A stretch of DNA of 14,067 nucleotides. Origin: an uncultured Christensenella sp. Its GTDB lineage: Bacteria; Bacillota; Clostridia; Christensenellales; UBA3700. This document shows, piece after piece, positions 1 through 6,203 of this stretch. The notes under the pieces were generated by a model. That model was not told the origin of the DNA and did not search any database. It saw only the letters and a list, made by a program, of their open reading frames with translations. Each line of letters opens with the position of its first letter. The stretch's first letter is position 1. The translations under genes were made by a program, and so were the position numbers. The DNA lies in NCBI GenBank assembly GCA_910584635.1, contig CAJUBA010000009.1, positions 52,981 to 67,047 on the forward strand, written 5' to 3'.

Positions 1-303
1 GTTGCCGTTGCTTTAGCCGTAGTAGTCTTTGCGGCGGTTGTCTTCTTAGCAGGCGTTGCAGCCTTGGTCGCCGTTGCTTTGGCTGTTGTTGCCGGTTTCT
101 TAGCAGCAGCCGTCGCCTTTGCAGGAGCATCCTTCTTAGCGGTGGTTGCGCTTGCCTTTGCAGTAGTAGTCGCTTTCTTTGCAGGAGCGACTTTTGTTGC
201 CGTTGCTTTAGCCGTAGTGGTCTTTGCGGCGGTTGTCTTCTTAGCAGGCGCTGCAGCCTTGGTCGCCGTTGCTTTGGCTGTTGTAGCCGGCTTCTTAGCG
301 GCC
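1..303 (-). repeat. 195-bp-period internal repeat coding the Lys/Ala/Thr tail
   Basis: Bases 1 to about 107 recur at 196 to about 302 with only about four differences. The period of 195 bp is exactly 65 codons, so the frame is kept. At protein level the AAKKPATTAKATATKAA segment near residue 402 repeats near residue 467. The remaining part of each unit is also AKK/TTAK-rich but less alike. The near-identity at DNA level suggests a recent in-frame tandem duplication inside the tail-coding region. The array probably continues beyond the left edge. Confidence 0.85.
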
Positions 304-1502
304 GTCGCTTTCTTTGCGGTAGCGGCAGTTGCCTTAGTTGTAGTCTTCTTAGCGGTGGTTGCGCTTTCCTTTGCAGTCGTCTTTTTAGCCGTTGTAGCGG
401 TTTTCTTTGCAGGCGCTTTCTTAGCGACTACAGGCTCCTCTACCTTTTCTTCAACTTCTTCTACGACAACAGGCTCTTCTTTCTCTACCGCTTCTGCGGC
501 AACTTCTTCAACAGCGACTTCTTCTTCAACTGTTTCGGTTGCTTCGATAACTTCTTCGGTTTCTTCCGCTTCTTCTGCTATTTCCTCAACTGATTCTTCT
601 ACTGTTTCCACAACAGGCTCTTTTGCTTTCTCTTCTTCAACGGTTACTTCTTCTGCGACTTCCTCTGTCGATTCCTCAACGACCTCTTCGATAACTTCCT
701 CGACAACTTCTTCAGCCGGCTCTTCAACCGTTTCTTCTACGACTTCTTCTACCGTTTCCTCAACGATTTCTTCCGTCGCTACTTCTTCAACAGGTTGAGC
801 AGTTTCTTCCGCTTTCTCTTCTACTGTTTCGGAAACCACTTCTTCGCTTGCTTTATTTGCTTCTTCAGCAACAACATCGGCAGCGACTGCGTTTTCCGCT
901 ACTGCGCCTTCCGTAGCAACCGCTACTTGCTCTTTATTCTTTTTGCTGAAAAGTTTATCGTTCATAATCAAGAACTTCTCTGCGAAGAACATTATGATAA
1001 GATCAGCAGTAGAATATACCATAACAGCCAAGGTCAACGCCCAACCTTCCGGATCGGATTTGATATGATCTGTCCAGAAAGACCAATTCATCAAAGCGTT
1101 TTGTACCGGAGCCTTGATAATAGCCGAACCGAACCACAATACTACGCTGAACAGCACGTACATAGCAATACCGAATGCAAGGTTATGTCTGGGTTTGAAC
1201 AAGACTTTTCTATGTAAAATAAAGTTGATAACTTTGCAAATAAATATTGCTACAAGACTTACGATAAACGCACCGTATGTATTCGGAATTCCAAAGAAAT
1301 CAAAATCGGTCGTTCCGTTGATTTGCAAATTTTTTATAGCGTCGATTCTTTCGCCAACTTGTTCTATAACCATTTGAACAACGAATCCCGCCAAACTGAG
1401 CGCGATAAAAAGAATAAGTTGTAAGAATGACTTTTTACCACTCTTTGCAGTTTGAGTTTCAGCCGCTACTTCAGCGGTCTGTTTTTGCTTCTTTTCTTTC
1501 AT
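1..1502 (-). CDS. GtrA-like four-helix membrane protein with Glu-rich and histone-H1-like tail (C-terminus beyond left edge)
   Basis: An open frame runs from the ATG at 1502 to the left edge without a stop, giving 500 codons. The start is preceded by AGGATGG (1510-1516), 7 nt away. Residues 1-24 are basic. Hydrophobic segments lie near 26-46, 77-96, 107-129 and 155-175. The spacing, with NFILHRKVLFK after helix 2 and EKFLIM after helix 4, resembles GtrA-family membrane proteins, which act in lipid-linked sugar transfer. This family call is from memory of the pattern. Residues ~198-360 are dominated by Glu, Val, Thr and Ala (EEVVEE-type runs). From ~360 the protein switches abruptly to AKKTTAK/ATAAKK repeats like bacterial H1-like proteins, still running at residue 500. 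With four helices and a basic N-terminus, the whole tail should be cytoplasmic. The gene is divergent from the glutamate dehydrogenase. That it is a real membrane protein is fairly certain; its function is not. Confidence 0.8.
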   Translation of the reverse strand, partial: MKEKKQKQTAEVAAETQTAKSGKKSFLQLILFIALSLAGFVVQMVIEQVGERIDAIKNLQINGTTDFDFFGIPNTYGAFIVSLVAIFICKVINFILHRKVLFKPRHNLAFGIAMYVLFSVVLWFGSAIIKAPVQNALMNWSFWTDHIKSDPEGWALTLAVMVYSTADLIIMFFAEKFLIMNDKLFSKKNKEQVAVATEGAVAENAVAADVVAEEANKASEEVVSETVEEKAEETAQPVEEVATEEIVEETVEEVVEETVEEPAEEVVEEVIEEVVEESTEEVAEEVTVEEEKAKEPVVETVEESVEEIAEEAEETEEVIEATETVEEEVAVEEVAAEAVEKEEPVVVEEVEEKVEEPVVAKKAPAKKTATTAKKTTAKESATTAKKTTTKATAATAKKATAAKKPATTAKATATKAAAPAKKTTAAKTTTAKATATKVAPAKKATTTAKASATTAKKDAPAKATAAAKKPATTAKATATKAATPAKKTTAAKTTTAKATA

Positions 1503-1541
1503 AACTACACCATCCTATTGAAAATGTACTAATTTATTAGT

Positions 1542-1570
1542 ATTATACTATATAATATTTATTTAATCAA
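1542..1570 (-). promoter_or_regulatory. Predicted sigma-A promoter of the GtrA-like gene
   Basis: On the minus strand there is a -35 TTGATT (1565-1570), a 17-bp spacer and a -10 TATAAT (1542-1547). The predicted start is near 1535, giving a leader of about 33 nt that contains the AGGATGG ribosome binding site. The match is close to consensus in both boxes. Confidence 0.65.
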
Positions 1571-1718
1571 TGATTTAGCAGACATTTTCATAGAAAAAAT
1601 AACGATTTTTATATCCAAATTTTGCCTTTTCGACATTTTTCTTTCCTACATAATTTATATATAATCTCGGACAAGCCAAATTTTTTTTGAATTTTAATAG
1701 ATTTTTTCGACGATTTTG

Positions 1719-1747
1719 TTGAATAATTCATATCCTTGTGCTAAAAT
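1719..1747 (+). promoter_or_regulatory. Predicted extended -10 promoter of the glutamate dehydrogenase gene
   Basis: There is a -35 TTGAAT (1719-1724), a 17-bp spacer and a -10 TAAAAT (1742-1747), with a TG at 1739-1740 making an extended -10. Transcription should start near 1754, about 40 nt before the ATG. Together with the divergent minus-strand promoter at 1542-1570 it accounts for the 290-bp intergenic region. The remainder, 1571-1718, is AT-rich and shows nothing else I can name. Confidence 0.65.
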
Positions 1748-1793
1748 GTGTTTGTTAAAAAATTAAATTTTTTATAAAAGGATCGAAAAAACA

Positions 1794-3131
1794 ATGGATT
1801 ATGTAAACAGAGTGTTGCAAGAGTTAAAGGAAAAAAATCCCGGTCAACCTGAATTCCATCAGGCCGCAACCGAGGTTTTGGAAAGTCTTAAAGCAGTAAT
1901 AGAAGCCAACCCCGCTTATGAAAAAGCAGGTTTGTTGGAAAGACTTGTAGAGCCGGAAAGAGCGGTTATGTTCAGAGTTCCGTGGGTAGACGACAACGGC
2001 AACGTACACGTCAACAAAGGTTACAGAGTGCAATTCAACAGCGCTATTGGACCGTATAAGGGGGGCTTGAGATTCCACCCGTCCGTCAACCTTTCCATTA
2101 TCAAATTTTTGGGATTTGAACAGATATTCAAAAACAGCCTCACTTCTCTGCCAATCGGCGGAGGCAAAGGCGGAAGCGACTTCAACCCCAAGGGAAAGAG
2201 CGACCGCGAAATAATGAGATTCTGTCAAAGTTTTATGACTGAACTCTACCGTCATCTCGGAAGCGACACAGACGTACCGGCAGGCGACATCGGCGTAGGC
2301 GGAAGAGAAGTAGGTTATCTCTTCGGTCAGTATAAAAGAATTCGCAACGAACACACCGGCGTGCTTACCGGAAGAGGTTTGGCTTACGGCGGAAGTCTTG
2401 TAAGAACGGAAGCGACGGGTTACGGCGTAGTTTATATCTCCCAAGAAGCGCTTAACAGCAAATTGCAAGGCAGTTTCCTCGGCAAAAGAGTCGTAATATC
2501 CGGCTCGGGAAACGTCGCTATATACGCTTGTCAGAAAGCGCAACAGTTGGGCGCTAAAGTCGTGGCGATGTCCGATTCAAACGGATATATATACGATCCG
2601 GACGGCATCAAACTTGAAATCGTCAAAGAGATTAAAGAAGTAAGAAGAGCGAGAATTAAGGAATATATAGAAAAAGTTCCTACCGCGACGTACAAGGAAG
2701 GACATAAAGATATATGGTCGATTAAATGCGACATCGCCCTCCCCTGCGCTACGCAAAACGAACTTGACCTCGACGCTGCAAAGACTTTGGTCGCAAACGG
2801 CGTAATTTTGGTTGCGGAAGGCGCAAATATGCCTACCACTTTGGAAGCGACGCAATACTTCCTTTCCAACAAGATTATATTCTTGCCGGGCAAAGCGGCA
2901 AACGCGGGCGGCGTAGCGACCAGCGCTTTGGAAATGGCTCAATCCAGCAGCAGAATCTTCTGGAGTTTTGAAAGAGTCGACAGCGAGTTGCAAAATATAA
3001 TGGTCAATATTTTCAGAAATATCGACAGCGCTTCTCAAAAATACGGCTATGAAGGCAACTACGTAGTAGGCGCGAATATTGCCGGCTTCTTGAAAGTTGC
3101 GGACGCTATGATGGCGCAAGGTATAGTATAA
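1794..3131 (+). CDS. gdhA: Glutamate dehydrogenase, probably NADP-dependent
   Basis: The 445-residue protein is full length for the hexameric bacterial family and matches it end to end. Cytoplasmic GDH interconverts 2-oxoglutarate plus ammonium and glutamate, linking nitrogen assimilation to carbon metabolism. The substrate-site lysines are in place: K89 (GPYKGGLRF), K113 and K125 (GGGKGG), with the catalytic D165 in PAGDIG. The numbering is the same as in the Clostridium symbiosum enzyme as I remember it. The Rossmann segment reads SGSGNVA (236-242) followed by SDSNG (260-264), the acceptor loop typical of NADP-type rather than the clostridial NAD-type (SGPDG) enzymes. NADP preference is therefore inferred. 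The ribosome site AAAGGA (1777-1782) lies 11 nt before the ATG. The gene has its own promoter and terminator, so it is monocistronic. Confidence 0.97.
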   Translation: MDYVNRVLQELKEKNPGQPEFHQAATEVLESLKAVIEANPAYEKAGLLERLVEPERAVMFRVPWVDDNGNVHVNKGYRVQFNSAIGPYKGGLRFHPSVNLSIIKFLGFEQIFKNSLTSLPIGGGKGGSDFNPKGKSDREIMRFCQSFMTELYRHLGSDTDVPAGDIGVGGREVGYLFGQYKRIRNEHTGVLTGRGLAYGGSLVRTEATGYGVVYISQEALNSKLQGSFLGKRVVISGSGNVAIYACQKAQQLGAKVVAMSDSNGYIYDPDGIKLEIVKEIKEVRRARIKEYIEKVPTATYKEGHKDIWSIKCDIALPCATQNELDLDAAKTLVANGVILVAEGANMPTTLEATQYFLSNKIIFLPGKAANAGGVATSALEMAQSSSRIFWSFERVDSELQNIMVNIFRNIDSASQKYGYEGNYVVGANIAGFLKVADAMMAQGIV

Positions 3132-3151
3132 TATAATCTAATTCAACAACT

Positions 3152-3182
3152 AAAACCGACCTTATCAAAGGGTCGGTTTTTT
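3152..3182. terminator. Bidirectional intrinsic terminator between convergent genes
   Basis: The ten bases AAAACCGACC (3152-3161) pair perfectly with GGTCGGTTTT (3171-3180) around a 9-nt loop, and T residues follow. Because the stem starts with AAAA and ends with TTTT, it can terminate plus-strand transcripts from the GDH gene and minus-strand transcripts from the small membrane-protein gene that ends at 3218. Confidence 0.9.
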
Positions 3183-3217
3183 AATACGATAATTTTAATC
3201 TTTAATATTATAATTCT

Positions 3218-3691
3218 CTAATCTGCCAGACTGTTGTTTTGTTCTTGCAAAAATAGAGTTTTCGTCGCTCTTAATATTCTTCTCTCTCCTATAAACAACG
3301 TTATCAACAAAGCCGCGAACGTAATCAACGCAATAATGGTAAACGGCACAACTTCTAATTCTTTACTGTCAAAAAGCAAAGAAGATAACGTCATCGAGAA
3401 AAATCCCACAATGTCAATATAAATCATTGCGATATAAGCGGTGCGTTTCATAGATTTAACGCGTTTTTTATCCGCGTCGTCTTTAAGAAATCTAGTAACG
3501 AAATATTTGTCCACAAATACGAGAGCGTAGAAAAATATTGCAAAAAGCATGCCCACAACGTAAATTGCAATACAGTCGTAAAGGTTGCCCTTGAAATCCG
3601 CTCTCATTACAAGACTGATTGCGAATATCCAAATAAAAAACAGCCACATAGAAAATATTATTGCGATTTTTTGCTTTTTGGTAAAATTCAT
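3218..3691 (-). CDS. Small four-helix membrane protein, function unknown
   Basis: The 157-residue protein has four hydrophobic segments near residues 9-29, 40-61, 86-107 and 115-136, separated by a charged loop (KDDADKKRVKSMKR, about 70-83). It ends in a basic and polar tail. There is no signal-peptide cleavage motif and no residue pattern I can tie to a named family. The ATG has GGGAG (3699-3703) 7 nt upstream and a perfect consensus promoter just before that, which supports it being a real, expressed gene. It lies downstream of the exporter genes on the same strand but has its own promoter, so co-function is not implied. Confidence 0.8.
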   Translation of the reverse strand: MNFTKKQKIAIIFSMWLFFIWIFAISLVMRADFKGNLYDCIAIYVVGMLFAIFFYALVFVDKYFVTRFLKDDADKKRVKSMKRTAYIAMIYIDIVGFFSMTLSSLLFDSKELEVVPFTIIALITFAALLITLFIGERRILRATKTLFLQEQNNSLAD

Positions 3692-3712
3692 CCCTCTTCT
3701 CCCGTTTAGTAC

Positions 3713-3741
3713 ATTATATACTTATAATTATTCGTTGTCAA
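3713..3741 (-). promoter_or_regulatory. Perfect-consensus sigma-A promoter of the small membrane-protein gene
   Basis: On the minus strand there is TTGACA (3736-3741), exactly 17 bp, then TATAAT (3713-3718), so all twelve consensus bases are present. The predicted start is near 3706, leaving a leader of about 15 nt that holds only the ribosome binding site. Confidence 0.8.
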
Positions 3742-3807
3742 GAAAAGTAATGAAATTGTAAAAATATGGCTTTTGTAAGGAATTTTTGTCGAAAACAGAC
3801 TTGTGAG

Positions 3808-3843
3808 TCCGAAAGACCGCTCTGCAAAGAGCGGTCTTTCGGA
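3808..3843. other. Perfect 16-bp hairpin with 4-nt loop
   Basis: TCCGAAAGACCGCTCT (3808-3823) pairs without mismatch with 3828-3843 around a GCAA loop (TTGC on the minus strand). Neither side is followed directly by a T run, so it is not a textbook terminator. It lies 138 bp past the exporter stop codon and upstream of the next minus-strand gene. It could be a 3' stabiliser for the exporter mRNA, or the body of the short RNA predicted from the promoter at 3905-3933. Confidence 0.85.
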
Positions 3844-3898
3844 AAGTTTATAAAAGGTCGTACAAATGAAATAGTCTTAATTATTGCGGTTTCCCGAC
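3808..3898 (-). ncRNA. Candidate small structured RNA (no known family)
   Basis: A strong minus-strand promoter (3905-3933) predicts a transcript starting near 3898. About 90 nt follow with two structured parts. First, ATAGTC/GACTAT (3896-3901 with 3871-3876) encloses a CGG-GAAA-CCG tetraloop hairpin. Second is the perfect 16-bp hairpin at 3808-3843. No ORF with a ribosome site is visible in it on this strand. The 3' end is uncertain: the nearest T-rich stretch past the hairpin is TGTTTTC near 3790-3800. Alternatively this is a long structured leader for the gene at 3218-3691. Confidence 0.4.
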
Positions 3899-3904
3899 TA
3901 TCCT

Positions 3905-3933
3905 ATTTTACCATTAAAAAAATCAAAAATCAA
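3905..3933 (-). promoter_or_regulatory. Predicted promoter inside the gap after the exporter operon
   Basis: On the minus strand there is TTGATT (3928-3933), 17 bp, then TAAAAT (3905-3910), preceded by TG plus one base (extended -10). It matches the promoters of the annotated genes in this window as well as they match each other. It sits 48 bp past the exporter stop codon with no ORF directly after it. Some of the match could be chance, since the spacer is T-rich. Confidence 0.5.
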
Positions 3934-3980
3934 TACCTTTTGAAAATTTTATACCCTAGCCGATTGTCGACAGCCATACT

Positions 3981-6203
3981 CTACGATTTCGCCGCTATAT
4001 CGTCTATGCTCATGCCCAAGAATTGCGCGTTGTACAACTCGGCGTAAAATCCCTGTTTTTGCAAAAGTTCCTCATGCGTACCCTGCTCGATGATATCTCC
4101 GTCTTTCAACACAAGGATATTATCGGCGTCCTTTATTGTGGAAAGCCTGTGCGCTATTACAAAACTTGTTCTGCCTTCCATAAGCGCGCGCATAGCCTGC
4201 TGAATAAGCATTTCCGTACGCGTATCCACAAGGCTTGTCGCCTCGTCGAGTATCATTATTTCAGAATCGGCGAGTATTGCTCTTGCGATGGTAAGCAACT
4301 GTTTCTGTCCTTGAGAAATATTGCCCGCGTCCGCATTTATGACAAAATCGTAACCGCCGTCCAACGTCTTGATAAAATGGTCGGCGCAGGCGAGTTTTGC
4401 CGCCTTTATTACTTCTTCGTCGCTTGCGTCAAGTCTTCCGTAACGGATATTTTCCATTATAGTGCCGTTGTAAAGCCAGGTATCTTGCAACACCATTCCG
4501 ATATGCGAACGAAGCGAGTTTCTGGAAAATTCCTTTATATCTCTGCCGTCCAAAAGTATTTTTCCGTTGTTCAAATCATAATATCTCATCAGCAACTTTA
4601 CCAAAGTCGTTTTTCCCGAACCCGTAGGTCCCACTATAGCGACTCGCTGACCGCTTTTTACGCTGCTGCTGAAATCTTTAATTACTATCTTATCCGCAGA
4701 ATATCCGAATTTTACGTTTACGAAATCAACGTCGCCTTTTACTTTTTCTACGCTGAAATCGCCCGTCTCTTTTTCTTCTTCCTGTTCCAAGAATCCAAAC
4801 ACTCTCTCAGCCGCCGCAATAGTCGATTGGAAAGTATTGGCGACGCTTGCAAGTTGAGTTATCGGCTGATTGAATTGGCGGACGTACTGTATAAATGATT
4901 GAATATTGCCGACGCCCAAACCGCTTCCGCTTACTACCAAAAATCCTCCCAATATACATACGCAGGTAAAACCGAGATTTCCTATCGCTTTCGCCGTAGG
5001 TTGCATAAGTCCCGAGAAGAATTGCGAACTCAATGCGGAAGAGCAAAGTTCGTTATTGTACTTATTAAACTCATTCACGCTCTTTTCTTCGCCGTTAAAG
5101 AGTTTGACTACGTTATGCCCCGCAAACATTTCTTCTATCTGTCCGTTGACGTGTCCGAGATATTCTTGCTGACGTTTGAAGTATTTTTGCGATCTTTTGA
5201 TTATAAGCATCGCGGCGATTAACAGCAAGGGTACGCTTACAAGAGAAATCAACGTCAGTAGCGGACTGATTTTCAACATCATAATAAGCACGCCTATTAC
5301 GGTTGTTATAGAGGTAAGCATTTGCGAAAGACTTTGATTGAGCGAAGTCGAAATGGTGTCTATATCGTTAGTAATAAGACTCATTACCTCGCCGTTTGTC
5401 GTCTTGTCGTAGAACGCCAACGGCAGTTTATCTATTTTCTCGTTCAAATCCTTTCTAAATCTGTAAGAGATTTTTTGAGATACTCCCGAAAGTAAAAATC
5501 CTTGCGCGTAAGACATAATACCGCTTACGACGACTAAGATAACAAGTTTAATCATTATATCTATGATTTTCTCTATATCCATCTGCGGAGGTACCGTCAA
5601 CGACATATCTCTTACCGATTGCATATACGCGTCGGGTACTTTATCCAACATCGCGCCCATTCTCGCTATATCGGAAAATTCCCCTACCGTCGTCGCCTTT
5701 CTGCAAGCCGTCGCAATATCCGACGGTCTTACGGTATTCATTTCTTTGGGAAGATCAAGAATTTGTTTTTTCTGTTCTTGAGTAAGTCCGAGAACTATCG
5801 CCGTTTCCAGACTTCCCGCGTTGTCGGGGTCGAATCCCTCCTCTGGTATACTTACGCAATTTTTAAGATCGCCGATAGTAAGCGCGCCCATCTTGTCAAA
5901 CATAGCCAAAGTCTGTTCGTCAAACTGCGTCATAGGCACTATTGAATTATAGATAGTTTTTTGCAACGCTCCCGTCATAAGAGTATCCGTCGCTCCGCCG
6001 AGAATATCGGGGACAGTAATCGTCGCCACTACTCCGCCTACCGCAAGTATAAACGCGATAATTATTACGAGCATATCCTTTTTCATATACGCGAATAATT
6101 TCTTTGCCGTGCCTTTGAAATCCTTGGCTTTTTCCACTCTCATACCGCGTCCCCCGCCCATCGGTCCGTGAGGCGGTCTGTGCGCAGATTTATTTCCGCT
6201 CAT
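3981..6203 (-). CDS. ABC exporter half-transporter, subunit B (canonical ATPase residues, large extracellular insert)
   Basis: I place the start at the ATG at 6203 (MSGNKSAHR), giving 740 residues. It overlaps the upstream gene as ATGA and has GGAGGAG about 9 nt before it. A longer frame to 6260 only reads into the upstream gene. Order: a Gly/His/Pro-rich cytoplasmic head (1-30), TM1 (~43-64), a soluble stretch of about 120-140 residues (~75-210), TM2 (~212-236), four more helices, then the nucleotide-binding domain. That domain has Walker A GPTGSGKT (525-532), signature ISQGQ (629-633), Walker B ILDEAT with catalytic E654, and switch H685. Walker B and the His are canonical; the signature departs from LSGGQ. 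The family exports drugs, lipids or peptides; the substrate cannot be read. It should pair with the gene upstream. Family members of about 600 residues lack the insert. Confidence 0.95.
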   Translation of the reverse strand: MSGNKSAHRPPHGPMGGGRGMRVEKAKDFKGTAKKLFAYMKKDMLVIIIAFILAVGGVVATITVPDILGGATDTLMTGALQKTIYNSIVPMTQFDEQTLAMFDKMGALTIGDLKNCVSIPEEGFDPDNAGSLETAIVLGLTQEQKKQILDLPKEMNTVRPSDIATACRKATTVGEFSDIARMGAMLDKVPDAYMQSVRDMSLTVPPQMDIEKIIDIMIKLVILVVVSGIMSYAQGFLLSGVSQKISYRFRKDLNEKIDKLPLAFYDKTTNGEVMSLITNDIDTISTSLNQSLSQMLTSITTVIGVLIMMLKISPLLTLISLVSVPLLLIAAMLIIKRSQKYFKRQQEYLGHVNGQIEEMFAGHNVVKLFNGEEKSVNEFNKYNNELCSSALSSQFFSGLMQPTAKAIGNLGFTCVCILGGFLVVSGSGLGVGNIQSFIQYVRQFNQPITQLASVANTFQSTIAAAERVFGFLEQEEEKETGDFSVEKVKGDVDFVNVKFGYSADKIVIKDFSSSVKSGQRVAIVGPTGSGKTTLVKLLMRYYDLNNGKILLDGRDIKEFSRNSLRSHIGMVLQDTWLYNGTIMENIRYGRLDASDEEVIKAAKLACADHFIKTLDGGYDFVINADAGNISQGQKQLLTIARAILADSEIMILDEATSLVDTRTEMLIQQAMRALMEGRTSFVIAHRLSTIKDADNILVLKDGDIIEQGTHEELLQKQGFYAELYNAQFLGMSIDDIAAKS

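Noticed and set aside
64..798. Plus-strand 244-codon frame rich in Val/Ala then Ser/Thr
   Set aside because: It is the antisense reading of the Lys/Ala and Glu-rich repeats of the minus-strand GtrA-like gene. It has no ribosome site, and the minus-strand frame continues with membrane helices, a good start and a promoter.
3766..4047. Plus-strand 93-codon frame over the 16-bp hairpin
   Set aside because: No ribosome site. It overlaps the 3' end of the exporter gene antisense and reads straight through a perfect hairpin.
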